Shown here piece after piece: positions 32,892 to 42,488 of a stretch of 64,000 bases of DNA. The stretch's first letter is position 1. Every line of letters starts with the position of its first letter. A program made the translations under genes and the position numbers. Below the pieces are notes generated by a model. It saw only the letters and a list, made by a program, of their open reading frames with translations. It did no database searches and was not told the DNA's origin. The DNA comes from WRCA01 sp050943575. Lineage in GTDB: Bacteria > Pseudomonadota > Alphaproteobacteria > Rs-D84. The DNA is taken from NCBI GenBank assembly GCA_050943575.1, contig JBMNPL010000002.1, positions 1 through 64,000 of the forward strand. Direction: 5' to 3'.

Positions 32892-34460
32892 TTAATTTCC
32901 TTTCTTTTGACTAATAAAACTTATACGTTTGTTTTTTCCACCCATATAGATTTCTATCATCATGCGTGATAAAGAAACACAGGTAAATAATGTTGTAAGA
33001 ACACCTATTGATAAAGTTACTGCAAAACCACGTATTGGTCCCGCGCCAAATTGAAATAACACCAGCGCACAAATCAATGTGGTTATATTTGCATCCAAAA
33101 CAGTTTTCATTGCACGATCAAATCCAGCACTTACAGCATGCAATGAACTACTGCCGGCACGCACTTCATCACGCATTCGCTCAAACGGAAGCACATTCGC
33201 ATCAACCGCCATACCAAGCGTTAATGCAATACCAGCAATTCCTGGTAAAGTTAATGTTGCGCCCAGCAATGCTGAAATACCAATAATCATACACAAGTTT
33301 ACTAATAAAGCTATATCTGCAATTAATCCAAATTCACGATAAACTAATAACATAAATATCATAACAAATATAACACCTATTAAAGCACCCCTTTTACCAT
33401 GTTCAATTGTATCTGCACCCAAACTTGCACCAACTGAACGTTCCTCGATAACTCGAAGTGGTGCGGGTAATGCACCGCTACGTAATAATACTGCTAAATC
33501 TTTTGCTTCTTGTAATGTAAATCCACCAGAAATTTGACCACGACCACCTGGGATAGGCTCGCGTATGCTTGGGGCAGATAAAACCTTGCCATCCAAAACA
33601 ATTGCAAATCTTCTGCCAACATTTTCTGTTGTTAAACGTGCAAATTTACGTGCACCAGTTGAGTCAAAAACAGTTGTAACAACTGGCATATTATTTTGAT
33701 CTAAATCTGCCTGAGAATCAGTTAATGATTCGCCCGAGATTTCTATACGAGAATAAACCGGAATAATTTGATTTGGCATGTCCATCAATGGTAAAAATTC
33801 TGTTCCACTGGGGGCATGTCCACGTGCAATTTGTTCCGCAGTAATATCTTCATTTACTAAATGAAATGTCATCTTGGCGGTTTGACCAATTAATTCTTTT
33901 ATACGTTCAGGATTATCAACACCTGGTAATTGAACTAAAATATATTTTCCACCCTGTGATTGAATTGATGGTTCCTTTGTTCCTAATGCATCAATACGAC
34001 GACGAACAATTTCAATACTGCGTGATAATGCATCTTCTATAATTTTTGCAATTTGTTTTTCTGAATAAGATAAAGTTATTACTTTACCATTTACACTTAT
34101 ATCAACATTATCCCCTAGCTCACTGCGTAAACGACCACGTGCTTTGGAAACATCATTTGAATCACGAACAACAAAAGATACCTTGTCATTTATATTTCGT
34201 AAATTTGAAAAACGAATAACACCTTTATCACGATTAATAAGTGCAGCACGTGCGCCATCATATAATTGAACTGATTTTTCACGCATCATAGTATCAGTAT
34301 CAACTTCTAATAATAATTGCGCCCCGCCCTTTAAATCCAATCCCAAAGATATTGGTTGAATCCATGATGGAAAATATTTCGCCGAACTTGGAAAAATTGT
34401 TGGCACAGCCAACAATACGCCAAATACAGCAACTAGTGTTATTACAATTCTTTTCAACAT
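32892..34460 (-). CDS. secD: Protein-export membrane protein SecD
   Basis: 522 aa. LGLDLKGGAQLLLEVD after the first helix and IVRRRIDALGTKEPSIQSQG in the P1 periplasmic region are SecD signatures. FERMRDEVRAG and DANITTLICALVLFQFGAGPI mark the C-terminal membrane half. It works with SecF and YajC to assist Sec export. It lies between yajC and secF on the same strand. Confidence 0.96.
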   Translation of the reverse strand: MLKRIVITLVAVFGVLLAVPTIFPSSAKYFPSWIQPISLGLDLKGGAQLLLEVDTDTMMREKSVQLYDGARAALINRDKGVIRFSNLRNINDKVSFVVRDSNDVSKARGRLRSELGDNVDISVNGKVITLSYSEKQIAKIIEDALSRSIEIVRRRIDALGTKEPSIQSQGGKYILVQLPGVDNPERIKELIGQTAKMTFHLVNEDITAEQIARGHAPSGTEFLPLMDMPNQIIPVYSRIEISGESLTDSQADLDQNNMPVVTTVFDSTGARKFARLTTENVGRRFAIVLDGKVLSAPSIREPIPGGRGQISGGFTLQEAKDLAVLLRSGALPAPLRVIEERSVGASLGADTIEHGKRGALIGVIFVMIFMLLVYREFGLIADIALLVNLCMIIGISALLGATLTLPGIAGIALTLGMAVDANVLPFERMRDEVRAGSSSLHAVSAGFDRAMKTVLDANITTLICALVLFQFGAGPIRGFAVTLSIGVLTTLFTCVSLSRMMIEIYMGGKNKRISFISQKKGN

Positions 34461-34483
34461 AATATAAAACCTTGGTTTAAAAT

Positions 34484-34771
34484 TTATTGTTCTATATTTG
34501 CAACCGCATTTTTAGATACTTCTATAACCACACCTTTGGCGACTTCTAAATCTATGGTCTTTTCATTGATTTTTTTAATTGTTCCATAAATTCCTGCCGC
34601 TAAAACACGATTACCAACTTTTAAACTATCTAACATTTTTTGATATTCTTTCATACGACGTTTGTTTGGTAAAATCATCAAGAAATAAATTATAGCGAAA
34701 ATAATCGCACAATAAATAACTAAACCCCAAACATCATTTTTTGGCGCTGTATTTACAACATCTGTATTCAT
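34484..34771 (-). CDS. yajC: Sec translocon accessory subunit YajC
   Basis: 95 aa. One N-terminal membrane helix (about residues 17-36, LVIYCAIIFAIIYFLMILP) is followed by the cytoplasmic part with NKRRMKEYQKMLDSLKVGNR and GIYGTIKKINEKTIDLEVAKGV, the YajC consensus. It heads the yajC-secD-secF-ctpA-pap2 run. Confidence 0.95.
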   Translation of the reverse strand: MNTDVVNTAPKNDVWGLVIYCAIIFAIIYFLMILPNKRRMKEYQKMLDSLKVGNRVLAAGIYGTIKKINEKTIDLEVAKGVVIEVSKNAVANIEQ

Positions 34772-34845
34772 AATATTTTCTCCTTGGTTTATGAGTTATT
34801 TATAGTAAAAAATTAAACTTTTGTAAATAGAAAATCTGACTATTA

Positions 34846-36516
34846 TTAAATTCTTTCAAACCAAGCGTCTAATTCAGTAAAAGGAATAATTTTATAAACT
34901 GGGCGACCATGATTGCATTCGCCACCTCTTTCGGTTTTTTCAACATCACGCAATAATGCGTTCATTGATTCCAAGGTTAACTTTTGCCCCGCCCTGACAG
35001 AATGATGACATGCATAATTTGCTAATTTTAAATGTAATTTTTCATGTAATTGTGATGAATGCCCATTTGATAAAACTTCAAACGCTATATCTTTTAACAA
35101 ACCTGCCCAATCCAAATCCCAATCTGCTGGTTTTTCATTAATTGATATAGAATCCTCGCCAAACTCAGCAATATCTAGTCCAGATTCTTTTAATTCACTT
35201 GCGACTTCCAAGACTGCTAAAACTTCTTCGGGTTTTAATTTAATAACTATCGGAACTAATAAATTTTGAACTTTGATTTTATGAGTTCGTAATTGTTCAT
35301 AAATAATTCTTTCGTGTGCGGCATGTTGATCGGTTATTACCAATCCGTTTTCATTTTGCGATAAAATATATTTATTACTAATTTGACCAATTACTTGCCC
35401 CAAAGGCAAAAATACAGATTGATTGTTAATAACCTCATTTTCTTTGGTATTTGTATTTGGTTGTATAATTTCTTGCTCGTGGATAAGAAAAAAATTGTTA
35501 TTATTAAACACATTTTGTGGTTGATAATCTGGCATTGAAGTCGGGATATTTTTCTTGGCCGCAAATCCAGTCATTGGGATAGCCAATGCATCACGAATAG
35601 TTTTTATTATAAAACCACGAATGCGTGCTGGCTCTAGAAAATGAACTTCGGTTTTAGACGGAGAAACATTTACATCTACTTCGGATACAGGCATATCCAA
35701 ATATAAAGCACATAATGGAAATTCGCGTGCATTCATAACATCCATATATGCAGCGCGTAATGCGCCGATTAAAACACGATCTTTAACAGGTCTGCCATTT
35801 ACAAATAAATATTGATCAACTGATGAAGCCCTGCGTAATGTGGGTTCAGATATCCATCCAGAAAGTTTCAAGCCATTATTTTCACGTTCAATTTTTAACA
35901 TACGATTTTTAACTTCGTCGCCCATAACAGCCACGATTCGTTCAATCAATGATTGTCCTTTTGGAAAACGCCATTTATTATTTAATGTAAAACCAATATC
36001 TGTACGCGCCATTGCTAAACGTTTTACAACTTCTACTATCGCCATCATTTCTCCACGATCACTGCGTAAGAATTTTAATCTTGCTGGAATTCTTGCAAAT
36101 AAATTTTCTATACGAATACGTGTACCAGATTCCCAAGAACTTGGTTTAATTTCGCCCGTTGTGGCATTTAATTGCAAACCATTTGTATCAATTGTCATAT
36201 CGCTGACACTGGCAATAGATGGTAAAGCTTCGCCCCGAAAACCCATAAAATTAATATTTAATAAATTATCTGATGGAAGTTTACTAGTTGCATGACGTTT
36301 TATACTATTTGCTAAATCATCACGATGCATACCACGTCCATTATCTATAACTGAAATCAGAGTTCTGCCGCCATCAATAACATCAATAACTATCTGGTCT
36401 GAACCTGCATCAATCGCATTTTCAATTAATTCTTTTACCACACTGGCGGGACGTTCTACTACTTCACCAGCGGCAATTTGATTAATTAAAAAATCGGGCA
36501 ATATTCTAATCGGCAT
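34846..36516 (-). CDS. mutL: DNA mismatch repair protein MutL with endonuclease motif
   Basis: 556 aa. The GHKL ATPase motifs are intact: ELIENAIDAGSD, DNGRGM, FMGFRGEALPSI and the SKTEVHF segment. The C-terminal domain contains DQHAAHERIIYE, which matches the DQHA(X)2E(X)4E metal-binding endonuclease motif, so this MutL should nick DNA itself, as in bacteria lacking MutH. It links MutS mismatch recognition to excision. It lies 1 base after greA. Confidence 0.94.
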   Translation of the reverse strand: MPIRILPDFLINQIAAGEVVERPASVVKELIENAIDAGSDQIVIDVIDGGRTLISVIDNGRGMHRDDLANSIKRHATSKLPSDNLLNINFMGFRGEALPSIASVSDMTIDTNGLQLNATTGEIKPSSWESGTRIRIENLFARIPARLKFLRSDRGEMMAIVEVVKRLAMARTDIGFTLNNKWRFPKGQSLIERIVAVMGDEVKNRMLKIERENNGLKLSGWISEPTLRRASSVDQYLFVNGRPVKDRVLIGALRAAYMDVMNAREFPLCALYLDMPVSEVDVNVSPSKTEVHFLEPARIRGFIIKTIRDALAIPMTGFAAKKNIPTSMPDYQPQNVFNNNNFFLIHEQEIIQPNTNTKENEVINNQSVFLPLGQVIGQISNKYILSQNENGLVITDQHAAHERIIYEQLRTHKIKVQNLLVPIVIKLKPEEVLAVLEVASELKESGLDIAEFGEDSISINEKPADWDLDWAGLLKDIAFEVLSNGHSSQLHEKLHLKLANYACHHSVRAGQKLTLESMNALLRDVEKTERGGECNHGRPVYKIIPFTELDAWFERI

Positions 36517-36517
36517 T

Positions 36518-36985
36518 TTATTTAAATTTTACCTCTATTATTTCGTATTCTTTTTCACCGCTGGGGGTTTGAACTGTGCAGATATCCCCAACACATTTTC
36601 CTATGAACGAGCGCCCGACAGGACTGGTGCAGGCTATAATTGTTTTTCCATCTGCTTCTACATCAGATAAAATTTTACATTGCATTAAATTACCATCGGA
36701 ATCTTCGGCGACAACTGATGCACCAAATGTGATACGATTTCCAGATAAAGAATCTATATCTATAACATTTGCATCTTTGATATAATTTTCTAAGAATTTA
36801 ATTCTTGAATCTATAATTCTTTGTTTTTCCTTGGCTCCGGTATAATCAGCGTTCTCGGATAAATCACCTAGTGATCTGGCCCATTGAATAACTTTTATAA
36901 TTTCTGGGCGCTCAACTTCGCGTAAATGTTTTAATTCAGCATTAAGTGCTTCGAATCCTTGTTTTGATATTGGCTTTTTTTCCAT
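36518..36985 (-). CDS. greA: Transcription elongation factor GreA
   Basis: 155 aa. The N-terminal coiled coil contains RSLGDLSENADYTGAKEKQ, the conserved GreA tip region with acidic residues that stimulate RNA cleavage by RNA polymerase. The C-terminal FKBP-like domain has ACTSPVGRSFIGKCVGD. It rescues backtracked RNA polymerase. Standard length; the pair greA-mutL is likely cotranscribed. It diverges from lptG. Confidence 0.95.
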   Translation of the reverse strand: MEKKPISKQGFEALNAELKHLREVERPEIIKVIQWARSLGDLSENADYTGAKEKQRIIDSRIKFLENYIKDANVIDIDSLSGNRITFGASVVAEDSDGNLMQCKILSDVEADGKTIIACTSPVGRSFIGKCVGDICTVQTPSGEKEYEIIEVKFK

Positions 36986-37007
36986 AGATTTTCCTTTTGA
37001 TGCAGAT

Positions 37008-37013
37008 TATAAT
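37008..37013 (+). promoter_or_regulatory. -10 box upstream of lptG
   Basis: TATAAT at 37008-37013 stands 9 nt before the lptG ATG (37023) with no Shine-Dalgarno sequence between. A weak TAGATT lies 17 nt upstream of it. This again implies a nearly leaderless transcript. Confidence 0.45.
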
Positions 37014-37022
37014 TAAAAAATC

Positions 37023-38090
37023 ATGAGAATAAAGCCAAAAATTTTAACAACATTTCTGGCCAAGCGATTTTTAGCCAGTTTGGGATTAGTTTTATTAATT
37101 ATTTCCGGCATTATATTTGCTATAACCTTTGTAGAAAAACTACCCCGCGAGGCAAGTTCGCTGATGGCGGCAAATGTTGCTTTTTTTAACTTATTGGAAT
37201 ATATCCCATTATTTTTACCCATAGCTGTATTTATGGGAACATTACTTACATCTTATAATTTAACAAAATCTTCCGAATCGGTAATTATTTCTGGGGCTGG
37301 GATATCACCATGGCAAAAGATGAAACCTTTTTTAATTACTGCTTTTATTATTGGAATTTTTACAACATGTATTGTAAATCCATATACTGTTAAAAAAAAT
37401 GCAATTAATATAAATATTAAAAATTTTAACCTTTCTGATAATGCAATATGGATTCGGGAATCTAATGATGATGGATCTTTTATTATGCGTGCCAAAGGTG
37501 TTAAACAGGCAAAAGATGGTAATGTTATTTTTTCAGATGTATTTGTTTTATTACAAGATGCAAATGCAAGGTTTTTGCAAAGAGTTGAAACAAAAAAACT
37601 TGTATTATCTGATGGTAAGATTTCCACAAAATCAGCAACTGTATTTGGGTCAGATGGCATACCAACAGAAACTATAGATTGGTCGCATGCATCCAAAGCA
37701 ACGCCTAAAAACTTTCTGGAAAAACATTTAAAACCTGATCAAATATCATTTTGGCAATTACCAAGAATGATAAGAAATATGCAACAAATGGGATTACCCG
37801 TTCGGGCACATTTAATTCAATTTTGGACATTGTTATTTTTACCATTAACTTTAATTGCGATGACGACTCTTGGGACTGCTTTTTCACAAACACGTGAACG
37901 TAGGAATTTTTCTTTTGGTATGAAATTTAGCATGGGAATTATGGTATGTTTTATATTATACTTTGTTATGAATGTATTTAGTGCATTGGGTGCCAGTGGG
38001 GCATTACCAACAATTCTGGCGGCGGGATTACCGCCACTGATTATAACTACATTTGCAGCAATGTGGATAGTATCGTTTGAGGCAATATAA
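37023..38090 (+). CDS. lptG: LPS export permease of the YjgP/YjgQ family (LptG-like)
   Basis: 355 aa. The layout is that of LptF/LptG: three N-terminal membrane helices, a periplasmic beta-jellyroll region (about residues 130-255, with AIWIRESNDDGSFIMRAKGV), and three C-terminal helices. With LptF and LptB it extracts lipopolysaccharide from the inner membrane. RFLASLGLVLLIISGI at the start is typical. LptG rather than LptF is my preference from general similarity; lptF is not adjacent, which is unusual. Confidence 0.82.
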   Translation: MRIKPKILTTFLAKRFLASLGLVLLIISGIIFAITFVEKLPREASSLMAANVAFFNLLEYIPLFLPIAVFMGTLLTSYNLTKSSESVIISGAGISPWQKMKPFLITAFIIGIFTTCIVNPYTVKKNAININIKNFNLSDNAIWIRESNDDGSFIMRAKGVKQAKDGNVIFSDVFVLLQDANARFLQRVETKKLVLSDGKISTKSATVFGSDGIPTETIDWSHASKATPKNFLEKHLKPDQISFWQLPRMIRNMQQMGLPVRAHLIQFWTLLFLPLTLIAMTTLGTAFSQTRERRNFSFGMKFSMGIMVCFILYFVMNVFSALGASGALPTILAAGLPPLIITTFAAMWIVSFEAI

Positions 38091-38091
38091 A

Positions 38092-38217
38092 ATGAAAAAA
38101 AATAAAAAAACTAATTTAAAAAAATGGATATGGATATCTTTGATTTTGATATTACTGGTTTTGATGATAATTTCATTTCCACCTGTTAGTAATGTATCAG
38201 AAGTTGTTTTACAATGA
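38092..38217 (+). CDS. Small single-helix membrane peptide
   Basis: 41 aa: a very basic N-terminus (MKKNKKTNLKKW), one membrane helix (IWISLILILLVLMIISF) and a short tail (PPVSNVSEVVLQ). The ATG follows the lptG stop by 1 base and the TGA overlaps the xerD ATG by 4 bases (ATGA), strongly suggesting that it is translated as part of the operon. Function unknown; it may simply couple translation of its neighbours or assist LptG. Confidence 0.5.
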   Translation: MKKNKKTNLKKWIWISLILILLVLMIISFPPVSNVSEVVLQ

Positions 38218-39071
38218 ATCATATTGAAATTTTTTTAGAAATGATGACGGCTGAAAAAGGACGCAGTATTAAAACATTAGAAGCATACGGACGTGATTTA
38301 CGTATGGCGGCAGAAGATATTGGGAATTTAACAACTGCAAATAAAAATCAATTACAAAAGTATTTATCCAGATTATCGGGAACAGCAACATCTATTGCCA
38401 GAAAAGCCAGCGCATTACGTGGATTTTATAAGTTTTTAATATCGGAAAAAATAATAACTGAAAATCCAACAGAAGGTTTAGAATTACCAAAAAGACAAAA
38501 AAAACTACCAAAATTTTTAACTGAACAAGAAGTAGAATTATTAATTTCAAATGCTGGTGATACCAGGAATTCTGTGCGATTACGGGCAATGTTAGAATTA
38601 TTATACGCATCAGGTTTGCGTGTATCTGAATTATGCGGATTACCAATGACGGCAATTTTAGGTGATAGATTATTAATACATGGTAAAGGCGCCAAAGAAC
38701 GAATTGTTCCGATACACGATGGTGCCCAAGAAGCGTTGGCAAAATGGTTAAAAGTGCGCGGGGATGTAAATTCCAAGTATGTTTTTCCATCTGCGTCAAA
38801 AACTGGATATATAACACGTGATGGTTTTTATAAAATCTTGAAAAAATGTGCTGTATTATCAGGTATTTCTCCGGATCGTGTGAGTCCGCATATTTTACGA
38901 CATTCTTTTGCATCACATTTATTAGCAAATGGTGCAAATTTACGTGCGATTCAAACAATGTTGGGGCATGAAGATATTGCAACAACACAAATTTATACCC
39001 ATATAATGCCAGATAAATTAAAAGAAGCTGTTTTTACACATCATCCTATGGCCAAGAAAAATACAAAATGA
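38214..39071 (+). CDS. xerD: Tyrosine recombinase XerD/XerC type
   Basis: 285 aa. The SAM-like N-terminal domain precedes the catalytic core with Arg136 (ASGLRVSEL), Lys158 (HGKGAKER), His226 and Arg229 (SPHILRHSF), His252 (GHEDIATTQ) and the nucleophile Tyr261 (IYTHIM). It resolves chromosome dimers at dif, activated by FtsK, whose gene is at 15561. XerD versus XerC cannot be fixed from this sequence alone; the length and LRHSFASHLL motif suit both. Confidence 0.9.
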   Translation: MNHIEIFLEMMTAEKGRSIKTLEAYGRDLRMAAEDIGNLTTANKNQLQKYLSRLSGTATSIARKASALRGFYKFLISEKIITENPTEGLELPKRQKKLPKFLTEQEVELLISNAGDTRNSVRLRAMLELLYASGLRVSELCGLPMTAILGDRLLIHGKGAKERIVPIHDGAQEALAKWLKVRGDVNSKYVFPSASKTGYITRDGFYKILKKCAVLSGISPDRVSPHILRHSFASHLLANGANLRAIQTMLGHEDIATTQIYTHIMPDKLKEAVFTHHPMAKKNTK

Positions 39072-39571
39072 TAAAAAAATGTGATTTCAAAGGTTGTACC
39101 AAAGCAGGTATTTGCCGCGCGCCAAAATCGCGTGAATTAAAAGAATATTATTGGTTTTGTAAAGAACATGCGGCTGAATATAATAAAAATTGGAATTATT
39201 ACGAAGGCATGACTTATGATGAAGTTAATCAAGATTGGGAACGAGAAACATTTGGAATTTCAGATAAAGATCGTGAAATTCAAGCCGCAAAAAATACAGA
39301 GTATATAAATTTTCTACGTAATTTTTTAAATGATCGCAGTATGTTTGATTCGGCAATGCATCGCCCTGTTCGCATACCTGCGGTGATATCAAATGCGTTA
39401 AAAGTTTTTGGATTGCCCCCAACAACTAATTGGTGTGAAATTACTGCAAAATATAGAGTTTTAGCAAAAAAATATCATCCAGATACAGCGAAAAATAAAA
39501 ATATAGCGACTTCTGAATTTACTAAAATTACACTTGCATACGATGATTTAAAAAAATGGTTTAATAAGTAA
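39068..39571 (+). CDS. J-domain protein with N-terminal Cys/His cluster
   Basis: 167 aa. The N-terminus has CDFKGCTKAGICRAPKSREL and YYWFCKEHAAEYN, a probable zinc site characteristic of an alphaproteobacterial DnaJ-like family. The C-terminal J domain begins near residue 110 with LPPTTNWCEITAKYR and has the HPD tripeptide at about 137-139 (KKYHPDTAKN). It should stimulate a DnaK-type ATPase. The gene overlaps xerD by 4 bases and ends just before a strong terminator. Confidence 0.88.
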   Translation: MIKKCDFKGCTKAGICRAPKSRELKEYYWFCKEHAAEYNKNWNYYEGMTYDEVNQDWERETFGISDKDREIQAAKNTEYINFLRNFLNDRSMFDSAMHRPVRIPAVISNALKVFGLPPTTNWCEITAKYRVLAKKYHPDTAKNKNIATSEFTKITLAYDDLKKWFNK

Positions 39572-39572
39572 A

Positions 39573-39590
39573 AACCGGCAAATGCCGGTT
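39573..39590. terminator. Strong bidirectional terminator
   Basis: AACCGGC (39573-39579), loop AAAT, GCCGGTT (39584-39590), followed by a T-run on the plus strand and by T-rich sequence on the minus strand. It lies between the convergent J-domain gene and the large Cys-rich gene (ends 39594) and can serve both. Confidence 0.85.
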
Positions 39591-39593
39591 TTT

Positions 39594-42413
39594 TTATTTA
39601 ATTACCATTTCTTGACCATAGGATGCGACTTTTCTGCCACCGATATAACAATTTATATCTGTTTGTTTATTAAAGTCTTCTATGGCTTTTTGACGAGCTT
39701 CTTCTAGTGCTTGGGCTTCTTTTTGATTAATAGCATTTCCAGCAATCATTCCACCAGCAACAGCACTTACAACACCAGTAGTAATAGCACCGATATGAGC
39801 ACCTTTGGTATCAAAATTTAATAAATGATTTTTTGGATTTTTTGTTTTTGATGTATAATTAGTATTAATATCATTATATGTACTTTGACAAAGTTTTAAT
39901 GCTTTACTTCCGACTGGATCACAATTAGGTGTTTTGGTATTATCAATATAATCACATTCCTGACAAGGATTTTGTGTACTATAATTCTTACCTTTTTGTT
40001 CTATACATTGATGACACTTGTTATATAAAGTTATTTTATCTGCATTAATATTAGTTGAATATCCTCTAGTTGCGTTTTGTATCGCATTTCCTGCCATTAC
40101 ACCACCCAGACCACCGATAACCAAACTACCCAATGTTGCACCACCAATTCGTAATGTTTTTTGAAGTCCGGTTAATTTTTCTGAACAATTATGAGTTGAT
40201 GGAGTTTTACCATCCTTACAAAATTCTATTTCTTCTGCTATCTTACGTTCTATTTTTTCTAGTTGTTCCGTTGTTAAACCTAAACATTGCATAGTTGTGC
40301 CTTTGGGATAATACCGCACAGAATTTTCATTTTCTTTCAATACTTCTTGTACTTTAGCATTATTAGAACGCATTGTTACTTTAACAGCACAAAAGCCATC
40401 AAATGGGTTATTAGTTGCTGTAACCTTATTCAATCCTTCATATTCATTATCTAACGATTCTATATCGGAAAGAGATGCCCAAATATAATCTTTGCTGGTG
40501 GAACCCTTGATATTGCTATTTTCACAAGCATTTTTGATATCATTGGCTTCGCGTTCTAATACGGAATTTGCACGTTTACCAATATCTGCTAATAATCCAT
40601 CAAAGATACTTTGTTCTTGTGTCGCACAAATTTTTATCTTTGTTGATATCTTTACTGTCGGATCAATCACATTACCCGCATTATCTACTTTATCAAAATA
40701 AGTTTCAGACACACGACAAATATTGTCCGAAGTTTCGTTATTTGACGTAGCATCTAACCATGCATTACGAACATTGTTAGATGTTCCCCAAGAGTCAGCA
40801 CTTGTACCTTTACTATTTCTTGCATATTGAACATCAAAATAATCTATACAATCTGTGAATTTTTTAACCTTTAACATACATAAATCACGTGCCATTTCTG
40901 TATCAAAACCACCAACAAATGAACCTGTCGAAGGTAAACCTTTTGATTTATTAATAAAACCTTTTTCAATAGTCAAATTATTAGTAGTATTATTGTTGGC
41001 GATTCTGCCTATCGCCGCAGAACTAGTAATAAAGCAACGTGAAAAATCATTTCCGCATTCGTCTTCTACACACTTTTCAACTTGTGCTTGACAACTGGTG
41101 CGCATACCAGCAACTGCTTGTTCATTAAATGCTTTTTGTAAATCTGTATCCAAACCAACAATAGCGCCAATTGAATCATTTGTCCAAACCGCATCCCAAA
41201 CATCACCATCTGAACCTGAATCTTTATTACGAAATACATCTTTACAATATTGATTATTTTCAATTAAATTCTTACATTGCCCTGTAATATCATGCGCGGC
41301 TTTATTTTTTATACTTACCGTATTTCCAACTTTAGCCAACCCATAACAACGGGCACGCGACCCTTCACCACATGCATTAACTGCACAATCTGTTATAGCA
41401 TTTTTACATTGCTCTACAGAATTTTTTGCTGCTAATGCCGCCCATTCTTTTATTTTAGATTGTGCCATTTTCCAACGCGCACCAACACCATTATACATAA
41501 TATCTTGGTATACTTCCTGAATATTAAAACTATCTGTTAAATCAACTTCTTTGGCAGGTTTACCATTTGTAACCATAAAACACCATTCATTAGTACCAAT
41601 AGTATCACGACATTGTTCTTTGATATAATTTTTAACATTGCTATCATCCCAACCCATATTATAAATCCAAGTTTCCAACATATCTGGATTTAAACGAAGC
41701 GTAGTTTCGCCAGATGTTGCAATATTAACCATTTCAGATGCATCTATATCTGAAAATCCAGTTAAAGATATACATTTATGCGGTGCACCTTTACAAGCAT
41801 TTTGAATACAAGCATCTGCAGCCTTATTACAGGTTTTAACACTATTTGCAGCCGCCCAATTTTTACCATCTTTTATTGCTAAATCAATTCTACTCTCTGT
41901 AGCAACAGCAATATCACCTAATGCCGGTGTAAATGTTCTTTTGGTTAAAACAGATTCACCATCACACATTGTGCGATTTGCAGCCGCCATATCATCTGAT
42001 GTTGTTACAGAATTTCCAAACAAAGCCTTGATCGCTTCAGCAGGACATTGAGCCAAAAATTCTTGGCACATAATACGAGATTTATTAAATTGTTTTAAGT
42101 TATAACAAAGTTCAAAATGTTCACCGCACACGTTATCTTGGCGCAAACATGATTCATATCTATCAATACAACGACCTGATGCCAAACGTTCAGGTAATGG
42201 ATTTGCACATGTTGCCACCAAACCAGCATCCGCAGAAGGCTTGGTATTAATTACAGGTGCTATTTGCATTGTGTTTGGACGTGCCGTTGGTAATCGGCTT
42301 GTCGCGCTGGGACGTGATAAAGTCGCCATACCAATAGCCCTCGCCGGTACAGTGTAAATTCCTGATACCAAAGGTATCATTAAACTGATAATTATTGCTT
42401 TGTTTATTCTCAT
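39594..42413 (-). CDS. Large secreted protein with repeated four-cysteine modules and two Gly-zipper helices
   Basis: 939 aa from the ATG at 42413, chosen because GGGAG lies 5 nt upstream and a signal peptide follows (MRINKAIIISLMIPLVSGIY...ARA). I know no family. After an N-terminal Cys cluster, three modules repeat the spacing C-x6-C-x4-C-x6/7-C (DNA about 41831-41774, 41408-41348, 41093-41036), each followed by a C-x9-C pair (about 41612, 41276 and 40880). Modules begin with the N-x-x-x-C pattern (ANSVKTC, KNSVEQC). A further C-x2-C...C-x2-C region (KCHQCIEQ, CQECDYID) lies nearer the C-terminus. Two Gly-rich hydrophobic helices (IGGLGGVMAGNAIQNA, SAVAGGMIAGNAINQ) resemble Gly zippers. It is probably periplasmic or on the surface with many disulfides. 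Confidence 0.7.
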   Translation of the reverse strand: MRINKAIIISLMIPLVSGIYTVPARAIGMATLSRPSATSRLPTARPNTMQIAPVINTKPSADAGLVATCANPLPERLASGRCIDRYESCLRQDNVCGEHFELCYNLKQFNKSRIMCQEFLAQCPAEAIKALFGNSVTTSDDMAAANRTMCDGESVLTKRTFTPALGDIAVATESRIDLAIKDGKNWAAANSVKTCNKAADACIQNACKGAPHKCISLTGFSDIDASEMVNIATSGETTLRLNPDMLETWIYNMGWDDSNVKNYIKEQCRDTIGTNEWCFMVTNGKPAKEVDLTDSFNIQEVYQDIMYNGVGARWKMAQSKIKEWAALAAKNSVEQCKNAITDCAVNACGEGSRARCYGLAKVGNTVSIKNKAAHDITGQCKNLIENNQYCKDVFRNKDSGSDGDVWDAVWTNDSIGAIVGLDTDLQKAFNEQAVAGMRTSCQAQVEKCVEDECGNDFSRCFITSSAAIGRIANNNTTNNLTIEKGFINKSKGLPSTGSFVGGFDTEMARDLCMLKVKKFTDCIDYFDVQYARNSKGTSADSWGTSNNVRNAWLDATSNNETSDNICRVSETYFDKVDNAGNVIDPTVKISTKIKICATQEQSIFDGLLADIGKRANSVLEREANDIKNACENSNIKGSTSKDYIWASLSDIESLDNEYEGLNKVTATNNPFDGFCAVKVTMRSNNAKVQEVLKENENSVRYYPKGTTMQCLGLTTEQLEKIERKIAEEIEFCKDGKTPSTHNCSEKLTGLQKTLRIGGATLGSLVIGGLGGVMAGNAIQNATRGYSTNINADKITLYNKCHQCIEQKGKNYSTQNPCQECDYIDNTKTPNCDPVGSKALKLCQSTYNDINTNYTSKTKNPKNHLLNFDTKGAHIGAITTGVVSAVAGGMIAGNAINQKEAQALEEARQKAIEDFNKQTDINCYIGGRKVASYGQEMVIK

Positions 42414-42488
42414 AACTCCCACCATTCTTGTCAATATTCTATCATAAAAATATAACAATATAAAGAGAAAAAAGTAAAAAATAGATTT

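Noticed and set aside
38392..38988. 198-codon open frame antisense to xerD
   Set aside because: Its composition is low-complexity His/Leu/Ile, as expected for the complement of an AT-rich gene, and the sense strand has all recombinase catalytic residues.
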